From a virus, in the IMG/VR virus record IMGVR_UViG_3300044712_001255, positions 248,001 through 312,000 of that record: DNA of 64,000 bases; one strand, given 5' to 3'. This document shows positions 28,444 through 34,965 of this stretch, one piece after another (position 1 is the stretch's first letter; the number at the start of each line of letters is the position of its first letter). Below the pieces are notes generated by a model that saw only the letters and a program-made list of their open reading frames with translations, was not told the origin of the DNA and made no database searches. The position numbers were made by a program, and so were the translations under genes.

Positions 28444-28876
28444 GTACGCATTTTTGAGCAGCTTTCATACGTCCACGGTGCGATGGGACGGTAGACTCTG
28501 GAAGTCGGTTGAACACGCGTATCAGGCAGCAAAGACGCTTGATGCCAAACAACGAGACATGATTCAGGCTGCAAAAACTCCTGGCGAAGCAAAGCGGATT
28601 GGGCAAGCTATCACGCTTCGACCTGATTGGGACGACGTAAAGTTGAACATCATGCGTGAATTGATTCATGAAAAGTTTATGAATCCTTTCCTGCGTCACA
28701 GGTTGCTTGAAACGGGTGAAGCAGAGTTGATTGAAATCAACTTTTGGAACGATAAATTTTGGGGCGTCTGTCGCGGTGAAGGAAAAAATCACTTAGGCAG
28801 AATTCTCATGGATGAGCGAGACAGCATACGAGAAGAATTGATCGCAGATAACACCACCGTGGAGGAACTTCGGTAG
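28412..28876 (+). CDS. NADAR-domain (YbiA-like) N-glycosidase
   Basis: 154 aa. FLSSFHTSTVRWDGRLWKSVEHAYQAAKTLD is the NADAR start; DDVKLNIMRELIHEKF and FWGVCRGEGKNHLGRILM follow with the conserved WG and G-x-N-x-L-G residues. Members cleave riboflavin intermediates or remove ADP-ribose from guanine. Overlaps the SLOG gene by 32 bases, and its last 24 bases form the 5' end of tRNA-Leu(CAG). Confidence 0.8.
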   Translation: MTQQITRFINEYAFLSSFHTSTVRWDGRLWKSVEHAYQAAKTLDAKQRDMIQAAKTPGEAKRIGQAITLRPDWDDVKLNIMRELIHEKFMNPFLRHRLLETGEAELIEINFWNDKFWGVCRGEGKNHLGRILMDERDSIREELIADNTTVEELR

Positions 28877-28936
28877 ACTCGATAGACTCAGACTCTATTG
28901 TCGCAAGATGTGCAGGTTCGAATCCTGTCGGTGGTA
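28853..28936 (+). tRNA. tRNA-Leu(CAG)
   Basis: Class II; acceptor ACCACCG/CGGTGGT, anticodon arm ATAGA-CTCAGAC-TCTAT, T-loop TTCGAAT, A73. Begins inside the NADAR gene. Confidence 0.9.
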
Positions 28937-28938
28937 CG

Positions 28939-28968
28939 AGTGTAGATACGTACAACATATTGTATCAT
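28939..28968 (+). promoter_or_regulatory. phage promoter, AGTGTA-N18-TATCAT
   Basis: AGTGTA at 28939-28944 and TATCAT at 28963-28968; ATG at 28975 is exactly six bases downstream. Confidence 0.65.
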
Positions 28969-28974
28969 GAGGTC

Positions 28975-29265
28975 ATGATGGAACAAGAAGACATGCAGAC
29001 GGTGAATGTGCCTGAGCGTCGACCTGACGCTGTCCTACTTGAGACTGGCGAGTTTGAAGTCGTTAGAAAGCTTCGCTCTCGCATCCTCGATCAACACGCC
29101 AAGATGTACCCGTGGGTGTATATCACCAGGGTTGGATACGGAGACGATGTGAAGTACGTCCTCTCGGTTGCGAATGGTTTCGGCGGAAAGCTGTCATCTA
29201 GCGAGCTTGAGAAGATTGCTGCCTCGGTCTCTGAAGAGCTGGAAAATCTCACGTTGCCTTCATAG
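28975..29265 (+). CDS. hypothetical protein, 96 aa
   Basis: MMEQEDMQTVNVPERRPDAV start set by the promoter six bases upstream. Alpha/beta composition with WVYITRVGYGDDVKYVLSV strands. No family recognised. Its last ten bases overlap tRNA-Arg(TCG). Confidence 0.6.
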   Translation: MMEQEDMQTVNVPERRPDAVLLETGEFEVVRKLRSRILDQHAKMYPWVYITRVGYGDDVKYVLSVANGFGGKLSSSELEKIAASVSEELENLTLPS

Positions 29266-29327
29266 TAAAACGGAAATAATGGTGCGCTTCGAACGCACAG
29301 TTCTAGGTTCGAATCCTAGTGAGGGCA
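29256..29327 (+). tRNA. tRNA-Arg(TCG)
   Basis: Acceptor GCCTTCA/TGAGGGC, anticodon arm GTGCG-CTTCGAA-CGCAC, T-arm CTAGG-TTCGAAT-CCTAG, A73. Its 5' end overlaps the upstream coding sequence by ten bases. Confidence 0.88.
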
Positions 29328-29338
29328 CACCATTATTT

Positions 29339-29411
29339 CTCTTCGTAGTTCAGTGGATAGAACATCGCTTTCCTAAAGCGAATGTCATGTGTTCAAATCA
29401 CATCGAAGAGA
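29339..29411 (+). tRNA. tRNA-Arg(CCT), second copy
   Basis: Acceptor CTCTTCG/CGAAGAG, anticodon arm TCGCT-TTCCTAA-AGCGA, T-loop TTCAAAT, A73. Confidence 0.9.
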
Positions 29412-29415
29412 CTAC

Positions 29416-29489
29416 GTCCCCATAGCTCAGCTGGATAGAGCGTCGGCCTTCTAAGCCGAATGTCGTAGGTTCGAATCCTACTGGGGATG
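29416..29489 (+). tRNA. tRNA-Arg(TCT)
   Basis: Acceptor GTCCCCA/TGGGGAT, anticodon arm TCGGC-CTTCTAA-GCCGA, T-loop TTCGAAT, G73. Confidence 0.9.
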
Positions 29490-29492
29490 CTA

Positions 29493-29522
29493 AGTGTAGA
29501 CGAACATAAAGTGTGGTAAGTT
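29493..29522 (+). promoter_or_regulatory. phage promoter, AGTGTA-N18-TAAGTT
   Basis: AGTGTA at 29493-29498 and TAAGTT at 29517-29522; ATG at 29529 six bases downstream. Confidence 0.6.
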
Positions 29523-29528
29523 GAAATT

Positions 29529-29942
29529 ATGGAAACGTCAAATAGCAACATGGCGAACGTCATCATGGAAACTTGGACGGAATCCGAAAGCGGATGGGGC
29601 TGTCGTCCAGACGGATGTTCATTGCACCTCAATCTTGCTGATCTTGATGCTTACGTCAAGGAATATTGGGCAAAAATGCCTAAGGAAGTTCCGTATGAGT
29701 ATAGCACACCAGACGAAAGTCCTAAGTTGATTTCTATCCCAAGGGACAGTTCAGAATACAAACGCCTGTTGGAAACTTGCAATGGTGTTCGACTTTGTCA
29801 GGACGAAATCAATAAGCTACGTTATCCCAACGGGTGGAAACAAGGAGCACATGATGAAACAAACCCTCGCAAGATCGTTGATGATGTGTCTAGTAATGTT
29901 GTCACTCGTTCAACTGCTGACCAGCTGTTACGCAGAGTTTGA
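29529..29942 (+). CDS. hypothetical protein, 137 aa
   Basis: METSNSNMANVIMETWTESE start six bases after a promoter. GWGCRPDGCSLHL, then a helical C-terminus ending QLLRRV. Overlaps the lipoprotein gene by 92 bases in another frame. Unknown. Confidence 0.6.
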   Translation: METSNSNMANVIMETWTESESGWGCRPDGCSLHLNLADLDAYVKEYWAKMPKEVPYEYSTPDESPKLISIPRDSSEYKRLLETCNGVRLCQDEINKLRYPNGWKQGAHDETNPRKIVDDVSSNVVTRSTADQLLRRV

Positions 29943-30057
29943 TTTTCCAATCAAGACTCCACGTACAGATCCTTGCACGTCAAAGACAGACGTGGCATAC
30001 GTGTACATCAATCCAACGTGTAGAAATCCTCGAATCATTGTTAGAAAGCCAGAATAG
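29851..30057 (+). CDS. small lipoprotein, 68 aa
   Basis: MMKQTLARSLMMCLVMLSLVQLLTSC: basic n-region, hydrophobic core and lipobox LLTSC. The mature part is about 45 residues with two Cys and a Pro-containing start, similar in size to Rz1-type o-spanins, and like them it overlaps the upstream gene out of frame. The upstream gene lacks the membrane helix of an Rz, so the spanin reading is weak. Confidence 0.55.
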   Translation: MMKQTLARSLMMCLVMLSLVQLLTSCYAEFDFPIKTPRTDPCTSKTDVAYVYINPTCRNPRIIVRKPE

Positions 30058-30065
30058 GAGAAAAC

Positions 30066-30305
30066 ATGGAAAAGAGTAAAAAGCAACAGGATATTGAAGG
30101 CAAGTTGGTGGCGTGGCGTAAGCTTACTCCCGCGGAGCAGCTCGCTGATTTGGACCGTCGCCTCGGTAAGGGCGTTGGCGCCGCAAAGCAGCGCGCTCGC
30201 ATTCAGGCAAAGCTCGATAAGCAGCCCGCCAAGGCTGAGGCGATTGCTACTGACGTTGTCAAGGAGCGTCCTCAGCGCCCGAAGCGGCAGAAGAAGGACA
30301 AGTGA
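30066..30305 (+). CDS. small basic protein, 79 aa
   Basis: AGGAG ribosome-binding site nine bases before the ATG, one of the clearer Shine-Dalgarno sequences here. Lys/Arg/Gln-rich helix (DRRLGKGVGAAKQRARIQAK) and a basic tail; likely nucleic-acid-binding. Stop overlaps the radical SAM start (GTGA). G+C-rich codons. Confidence 0.6.
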   Translation: MEKSKKQQDIEGKLVAWRKLTPAEQLADLDRRLGKGVGAAKQRARIQAKLDKQPAKAEAIATDVVKERPQRPKRQKKDK

Positions 30306-31363
30306 CAAATCGATCACTCACTGTCATTCAACAGGGTGCGCTTCGATGTGTCTCTTCTGAGGGATACAACTACACGTTTGATACCGAGACGGGTCGGTTT
30401 GCTCGATGGGGCAAGACTGCTAATGACGATCCCATCATGGCTCCACACCCAGAAATTGCAGATATTGAAGTAACCACTATCTGCGCTGGCGTTGGTGGAA
30501 AGCTGTGTGGGCACTGTTATAAGTCCAACACTCGCAGCGGATCGAACATGTCACTCGATACCTACAAGCGAGTTTTTGATCGCATCGCAGCGTCAGGCAC
30601 TCTCACGCAGGTTGCATTTGGCGCAGACAGCACTGGACGAGCAAATCCTGATCTCATTGAGATGATGAAATACACTCGTTCAAAGGGAGTTGTACCAAAC
30701 ATCACAATTGCCGACATTGATGACGACATGGCCCAGCAACTTGCAAGCGTTTGTGGTGCTGTGGCCGTGAGTCGATATGCTGACAAGAACTATTGCTATG
30801 ATTCTGTGGCGAGGTTGTCAGCAGCTGGTCTCAAGCAGATCAACATTCATTTGATGATCAGCCGCGAGACGTTTGATTGGGCATATGAGACGATCAAGGA
30901 CGTTCATTCTGATCCTCGACTAAAGGGGTTGAAGGCAGTAATCTTGCTGTCTCTCAAGCAAAAAGGTCGGGGAACTCGGTACAACACTCTCGTTCAGTCG
31001 CAGTTCGCAAAGCTTGTGCGAGAGTCCGTGGATTACAACGTTCAAATTGGATTTGACAGTTGCAGTTCATTGAAGTTCTTGAGAACACTCAAGAAGAATC
31101 ATCCGGATTACCCCCGCATCAAGCAGCAGGTCGAGCCGTGTGAAAGCACTCTGTTTTCAGTGTTTGTGAATCACAAGGGTGAGACTTTCCCGTGTTCCTT
31201 CACGGAAGGCACGCCAAATTGGGAAAGCGGAATTGATACACTTGCGTATGATGATTTCAATGATGTGTGGAATCACACCAGGATGCAAGACTTTAGGGCA
31301 AAATTGCTTGCGTCAGACAAGAATGAACATGAATGCCGAGAGTGCACGTTATTCAACGTGTGA
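30302..31363 (+). CDS. radical SAM enzyme with SPASM-like C-terminus
   Basis: 353 aa from GTG 30302. IEVTTICAGVGGKLCGHCYK supplies Cys61, Cys69 and Cys72, a C-x7-C-x2-C variant of the radical SAM cluster motif. Repeated beta/alpha strands follow (LTQVAFGADSTGR, GVVPNITIADID, QINIHLMIS). C-terminal Cys in CESTLF, FPCSF and ECRECTLF suggest a second Fe-S cluster, as in peptide-modifying maturases. Directly upstream of two paralogues with an identical N-terminal leader, its likely substrates. Confidence 0.8.
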   Translation: MTNRSLTVIQQGALRCVSSEGYNYTFDTETGRFARWGKTANDDPIMAPHPEIADIEVTTICAGVGGKLCGHCYKSNTRSGSNMSLDTYKRVFDRIAASGTLTQVAFGADSTGRANPDLIEMMKYTRSKGVVPNITIADIDDDMAQQLASVCGAVAVSRYADKNYCYDSVARLSAAGLKQINIHLMISRETFDWAYETIKDVHSDPRLKGLKAVILLSLKQKGRGTRYNTLVQSQFAKLVRESVDYNVQIGFDSCSSLKFLRTLKKNHPDYPRIKQQVEPCESTLFSVFVNHKGETFPCSFTEGTPNWESGIDTLAYDDFNDVWNHTRMQDFRAKLLASDKNEHECRECTLFNV

Positions 31364-31374
31364 AAGAAGGAAAA

Positions 31375-31911
31375 ATGAAGATTAGAGATGGTTTTGTAAG
31401 TAATAGCAGCTCAACGTCGTTCACTTGCTCAGTCACTGGCACAGTCCTCACGGGATATGACGGTGAATATGACGAAGCAATCTGTACTTGTCAGCATTGT
31501 GGTGCTGAATTTCTGGCGTCAGAGTTGTATACTCCCAAGCAACCCACTGAAGAATTTATGAAGATTGCTATTGCTGCTTCACGCAATGAATACGATGAAG
31601 ACGAAGACGACAATGTTGAGTCAAGCGCAATACCTGAGAAGCTGAGCGAACTTAAGAAAGCTTACAAGCTTGCAGTTGACAAGATCAAGTCTGGGAGTGG
31701 GAACACATACGTTCCAAAGGAAATGTGCCCAATTTGCACGCTTGATTACATTGATGATAATGATTTGCTTCATTATTTGATGGCAAAGACAGGCGTAGTT
31801 GACGTCTCTGAGATTTACGATGAGATCAAGGCAACTTTTCAGGACCATGATTTGTTGAAGAATTTTCTTGACACAATTGCAATCAAGAGGAGCAAGAAAG
31901 ATGAAGATTAG
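31375..31911 (+). CDS. FVSNSSSTSF-leader protein 1, putative radical-SAM substrate
   Basis: 178 aa. ATG 31375 behind GAAGGAAA. Leader MKIRDGFVSNSSSTSFTC, then zinc-ribbon-type CTCQHCGAEF and, near residue 120, CPICTLDYI; charged middle and helical tail. Paralogous to the next gene over the whole length. The leader type SNSSSxSF is seen on many phage and bacterial proteins of unknown role. Confidence 0.7.
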   Translation: MKIRDGFVSNSSSTSFTCSVTGTVLTGYDGEYDEAICTCQHCGAEFLASELYTPKQPTEEFMKIAIAASRNEYDEDEDDNVESSAIPEKLSELKKAYKLAVDKIKSGSGNTYVPKEMCPICTLDYIDDNDLLHYLMAKTGVVDVSEIYDEIKATFQDHDLLKNFLDTIAIKRSKKDED

Positions 31912-32437
31912 AGACGGATTTGTAAGTAATAGCAGCTCAACATCATTCACGTGTCAAATTTCCGGGCGTGCGTTAGCCGGTCGAGATGGTGAATATGAGG
32001 AAGGTACGTGTACGTGCATCAAATGTGGCACAGATTTTCTATCTCATTACGCACTTAAAGTTGACATTGATCAACTTTCTATTGCGCAAAAGCGTGACAT
32101 CTTGTCCGTAATGAATGAATCAAACTACGGCGGTGGCGCATTCGAAAATCTTGAAATTGACGATCCCAAGCAGATAATCAACGTGACGGATGATGTGATT
32201 ACGTCAACAATGATCGCCGTCAAGCAACAGATTGAAGATGGATATGAACACACCGACGTACACGAAGTTTTCTGTCCATGCTGCAATTTGACTCACATCA
32301 TTGATGCTGACGTAACTGATTATCTGATGGCAAAGTGCGGTTTCTTCACCAAAGATGCCGTACGAGATGAAATTCGTAGTGTTTTCAACTCACGAGAAAC
32401 ATTGCAAAACTTCACAAAGACAATGTTGCGTAAGTAA
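31901..32437 (+). CDS. FVSNSSSTSF-leader protein 2, tandem paralogue
   Basis: 178 aa. The first 18 residues are identical to those of the previous protein; CTCIKCGTDF and CPCCNLTHI sit at matching positions, and both end in a similar helical region (YLMAKxG, then a D-E-I helix). Start lies inside the end of paralogue 1 (11-base overlap) behind AGAGGAG. A tandem duplication with strong leader conservation and diverged bodies. Confidence 0.7.
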   Translation: MKIRDGFVSNSSSTSFTCQISGRALAGRDGEYEEGTCTCIKCGTDFLSHYALKVDIDQLSIAQKRDILSVMNESNYGGGAFENLEIDDPKQIINVTDDVITSTMIAVKQQIEDGYEHTDVHEVFCPCCNLTHIIDADVTDYLMAKCGFFTKDAVRDEIRSVFNSRETLQNFTKTMLRK

Positions 32438-32443
32438 CATTGA

Positions 32444-32517
32444 GTGCGGCGACTGTAGCTGGTGAAACTGCCTGCTCGACAAGCAGGATATGGTGGGTTC
32501 GATCCCCACGCTGCACA
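32444..32517 (+). tRNA. tRNA-Val(GAC)
   Basis: Acceptor GTGCGGC/GCTGCAC, anticodon arm CCTGC-TCGACAA-GCAGG (C33), T-arm GTGGG-TTCGATC-CCCAC, A73. Confidence 0.85.
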
Positions 32518-32521
32518 CGGG

Positions 32522-32550
32522 AGTGTAACATACGCATCCGTTGGTATAGA
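32522..32550 (+). promoter_or_regulatory. phage promoter, AGTGTA-N17-TATAGA
   Basis: AGTGTA at 32522-32527 and TATAGA at 32545-32550. Unlike the leaderless sites, the gene downstream has GGAGG before its ATG. Confidence 0.45.
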
Positions 32551-32570
32551 TTCAATAATCGGAGGTCTCA

Positions 32571-32957
32571 ATGAACGAAGTGAAGCAGGTGATCGTAGTT
32601 CGTAAAGATCTCTCAATGAGGAAAGGAAAAATGTGTTCTCAAGTTGCTCACGCAGCTATGAAGTTCATCCTTGATAACAATGACGCTGATAAAGCGGATA
32701 AAATTCAGGTCGATTTGACGGCGGCCGAGGCAGAATGGGTGAGTGGTACATTCACAAAAATTGTTGTAGGTTGTGATTCTGAGGATGAGCTTGAACAGCT
32801 TATTCTAAAGGCTCAAGTGATGGGCGTCACAGTTCACAAGATCATTGACAATGGCAATACAGAATTTCATGGTGAGAAAACACTGACATGCGCGGCCTTC
32901 GGACCTGCGTATACAGATGAGCTCAATCCAATCACAGGACACCTAAAGTTGCTGTGA
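32571..32957 (+). CDS. peptidyl-tRNA hydrolase, Pth2 type
   Basis: 128 aa. KQVIVVRKDLSMRKGKMCSQ with SQVAHAAM, the Pth2 N-terminal signature; C-terminal DNGNTEFHG and AFGPAYTDELNPITGHLKLL match the DAGxTQ...GPxxxxxIDxVTGxLKLL pattern. It frees tRNA from stalled peptidyl-tRNA. Pth2 is usual in archaea and eukaryotes; here it sits between two tRNA-Val genes, consistent with tRNA recycling during infection. Confidence 0.85.
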   Translation: MNEVKQVIVVRKDLSMRKGKMCSQVAHAAMKFILDNNDADKADKIQVDLTAAEAEWVSGTFTKIVVGCDSEDELEQLILKAQVMGVTVHKIIDNGNTEFHGEKTLTCAAFGPAYTDELNPITGHLKLL

Positions 32958-32961
32958 ATTT

Positions 32962-33033
32962 GGCCCACGCACCAGCTGGTGACGGTACTTGGCTTACACC
33001 CAAGCATGCACAGTTCGATCCTGCGGTGGGCTA
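32962..33033 (+). tRNA. tRNA-Val(TAC), second copy
   Basis: Acceptor GGCCCAC/GTGGGCT, anticodon arm CTTGG-CTTACAC-CCAAG, T-loop TTCGATC, A73. Starts four bases after the Pth2 stop. Confidence 0.85.
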
Positions 33034-33035
33034 CG

Positions 33036-33260
33036 ATGTCAGAAGATAAGACATATATCTTTTTTGGTAGTGGAAGCAATCGTTCGTTGGTGGCTCAAGA
33101 CCTCGAGGGTGCCCTCGTTCAATTGGTGAGCATAAAGGGTAGGCTTCCCAATACAATGGGCGCTGTTCCCAAGGGTGACTTTCGAAGAACTAAAGAAAAT
33201 GACTATGAATTCTTCCCAAATGGAGAATTTTCTGAAACACTGTTTGAAACAACATGGTAG
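33036..33260 (+). CDS. hypothetical protein, 74 aa
   Basis: ATG 33036 (MSEDKTYIFFGSGSNRS), three bases after tRNA-Val. Alpha/beta. Unknown. Confidence 0.5.
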   Translation: MSEDKTYIFFGSGSNRSLVAQDLEGALVQLVSIKGRLPNTMGAVPKGDFRRTKENDYEFFPNGEFSETLFETTW

Positions 33261-33282
33261 AACGTACTAAAAGATAAATCAT

Positions 33283-33370
33283 AGAAGGTTGGCCGAGTGG
33301 TCTAAGGCGACGATTTTGAAAATCGTAGGTCCTCAAAAGGGACCCGGGAGTTCGAATCTCTCACCTTCTG
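33283..33370 (+). tRNA. tRNA-Ser(TGA)
   Basis: Class II; acceptor AGAAGGT/ACCTTCT, anticodon arm ACGAT-TTTGAAA-ATCGT, variable arm GGTCC/GGGACC, G73. Confidence 0.92.
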
Positions 33371-33381
33371 CTATGTACTTT

Positions 33382-33466
33382 GGAAGTGTGTCCGAGAGGC
33401 TTAAGGTAGCTGTTTGCTAAACAGCCGGCGGTAAAACGCCCGCAGGTTCGATTCCTGCCACTTCCG
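33382..33466 (+). tRNA. tRNA-Ser(GCT)
   Basis: Class II; acceptor GGAAGTG/CACTTCC, anticodon arm CTGT-TTGCTAA-ACAG, variable arm GGCG/CGCC, G73. Confidence 0.92.
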
Positions 33467-33469
33467 TGA

Positions 33470-33712
33470 ATGAAATTTACAATTAAAACACTTGTGAGTG
33501 AAAAGAACTTCACACTCGAGCACTTCGAAGGCTACATCATCTGTCTTCGCAAAGAAGTCGCAGGTGTGAAGGGATTCATGTTGCTTGGGTTTCTTCAAGA
33601 ACTCTGGATACCAATTTCATTATTGACATTGTCACAAATCAAAGTATTGTTGAAAGTGATGAGAGATCGTAAGAAAAGATATCCATTGGTGATTTCAAAA
33701 AAACGTAAGTAA
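33470..33712 (+). CDS. hypothetical protein, 80 aa
   Basis: Starts three bases after tRNA-Ser and stops one base before the next tRNA-Ser. Hydrophobic centre (FMLLGFLQELWIPISLLTL) and a basic end (RDRKKRYPLVISKKRK). Unknown. Confidence 0.45.
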   Translation: MKFTIKTLVSEKNFTLEHFEGYIICLRKEVAGVKGFMLLGFLQELWIPISLLTLSQIKVLLKVMRDRKKRYPLVISKKRK

Positions 33713-33713
33713 T

Positions 33714-33800
33714 GGAAATGTGGCCGAGAGGTTTAAGGCACCAATTTCGAAAATTGGCAGGGGCTACCGCCCCTCATAGGTTCGAATCCTATTGCTTCTG
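33714..33800 (+). tRNA. tRNA-Ser(CGA)
   Basis: Class II; anticodon arm CCAAT-TTCGAAA-ATTGG, variable arm AGGGGC/GCCCCT, T-loop TTCGAAT, G73; acceptor has one mismatch and wobbles. Confidence 0.88.
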
Positions 33801-33812
33801 CTGGAGTAAAGT

Positions 33813-34013
33813 ATGTTACGCAAAATTCTACGTTGGCTTGATGAATATGCATTTTTACGATATGGACATCAATTCACTACGGTTAAGTACGAAGAACCAA
33901 TTTCAACTTGTTTGATTCCTAAAGAAATCATCTTAACTGACGAGGACATTACGTATGGAAAACAGCTCGCAGAACAACTCGCAAAAAGAAGCGCTAACGC
34001 AGGATATCGATAA
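33813..34013 (+). CDS. hypothetical protein, 66 aa
   Basis: MLRKILRWLDEYAFLRYGHQ start. Overlaps the next gene by 59 bases in another frame. Unknown. Confidence 0.4.
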   Translation: MLRKILRWLDEYAFLRYGHQFTTVKYEEPISTCLIPKEIILTDEDITYGKQLAEQLAKRSANAGYR

Positions 34014-34176
34014 TGATATCGCGTGGCTAAAGAAAAAGAGCCACCAGAAACTCAAGACAGAACAGGAGACAAGAGAGGCTCGTCGTATCTTCAAACGCCT
34101 GACGTCTAAGAAGCAACGTAAATATGGTAAGAAGATTATAGAAAATGTTGATGAGGACGATGAAGCGATCGATTGA
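33955..34176 (+). CDS. charged helical protein, 73 aa
   Basis: MENSSQNNSQKEALT start, then a Lys/Arg/Glu-rich helix (EARRIFKRLTSKKQRKYGKK) and an acidic tail. Unknown. Confidence 0.45.
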   Translation: MENSSQNNSQKEALTQDIDNDIAWLKKKSHQKLKTEQETREARRIFKRLTSKKQRKYGKKIIENVDEDDEAID

Positions 34177-34189
34177 TACTTAAAACATC

Positions 34190-34591
34190 ATGGGCGTACC
34201 GACGAGAGACACATTGGTCGAAAATGTAGCGCGGGGATGCTACGAATTGCAACTGATTCAATATGAACTCAAGGGAATTTTTCTGCCGCATTGGGACAAC
34301 AATGATCCCAACCTTGACGCAAGCGCAAGAGCGCTTTTAGAAGCATCAAAGACAGATATGTTGGGATTCACATATGCATCTCTCGCAGGATGGGATCCAA
34401 TACGCCAACACGAATCGTGGTTATTTGATCAGGCAGTTCTTGGATGGACATACGGTGATTCATATGATCCCGTAAATAAAAAAGATCCACGCATGGTTCA
34501 TTGGGATGAGTACCCACAAGAGAAACAAATGGAAATTATGCAAGCGTTCAAGGTGATTCGTACGCTTTGTGCGCTTATTGGACTAATTTAG
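34190..34591 (+). CDS. RyR-domain protein 1
   Basis: 133 aa. HESWLFDQAVLGWTYGDSYD followed by KKDPRMVHWDEYPQEKQ is the RyR-domain core (W-x5-GWxYG, D, KxxP-x-x-x-x-x-Y). RyR domains in prokaryotes and phages are thought to bind nucleotides or ligands and often occur in conflict systems. A second RyR protein lies at 38013. The stop codon TAG overlaps the first two bases of tRNA-Ser. Confidence 0.75.
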   Translation: MGVPTRDTLVENVARGCYELQLIQYELKGIFLPHWDNNDPNLDASARALLEASKTDMLGFTYASLAGWDPIRQHESWLFDQAVLGWTYGDSYDPVNKKDPRMVHWDEYPQEKQMEIMQAFKVIRTLCALIGLI

Positions 34592-34676
34592 TAGGGTGGC
34601 CGAGAGGCTTAAGGCACCGCGCTGGAAACGCGGAGGTCCCGTAAGGGACCCGCACGTTCGAATCGTGTCTCTACTG
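34590..34676 (+). tRNA. tRNA-Ser(GGA)
   Basis: Class II; acceptor AGTAGGG/CTCTACT, anticodon arm CCGCG-CTGGAAA-CGCGG, variable arm GGTCCC/GGGACC, G73. Overlaps the upstream stop codon by two bases. Confidence 0.92.
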
Positions 34677-34694
34677 CGGTGGAATAGTTAAGAC

Positions 34695-34928
34695 ATGCGT
34701 ATCAAGGTTGGTGAACTTCGTAAGTTAGTGCGTGAATCGTTGGAAGGGCCAACAGCCTGGAGTGATTTGCCACGAATTGAGCAGATCAAGTCAGAATATT
34801 CGGACATCTACAAGGAAAAATTTGGCATTCGTCCAAGATGGAAGCTAGCAGAGCTTGAACAGATGTCGTTAGAAGACGCAGAGGCTGTTCTTCAGGAACT
34901 TCTTGACACGCCGGGTGATGAATTTTGA
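34695..34928 (+). CDS. small tagged protein, 77 aa
   Basis: Begins MRIKVGELRKLVRESLEGP, the recurring leader; the rest is acidic and helical (KLAELEQMSLEDAEAVLQEL). No family recognised. Likely a small virion or packaged protein if the tag has that role. Confidence 0.55.
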   Translation: MRIKVGELRKLVRESLEGPTAWSDLPRIEQIKSEYSDIYKEKFGIRPRWKLAELEQMSLEDAEAVLQELLDTPGDEF

Positions 34929-34957
34929 GTGTAAGTGTTTGAAACACCAGATATAAT
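34928..34957 (+). promoter_or_regulatory. phage promoter, AGTGTA-N18-TATAAT
   Basis: AGTGTA at 34928-34933 and a perfect TATAAT at 34952-34957, nine bases before tRNA-Gly. It probably drives the last four tRNAs and the HNH operon. Confidence 0.65.
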
Positions 34958-34965
34958 GGTGTTAT

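Noticed and set aside
29529-30057. Rz/Rz1 spanin pair
   Set aside because: The small lipoprotein fits Rz1, but the overlapping upstream protein has no membrane helix or coiled coil.
33712-33915. 67-aa open frame starting MEMWPRGLRHQFRKLAG
   Set aside because: Its first 30 codons are the tRNA-Ser(CGA) gene; the sequence is a by-product of tRNA bases.
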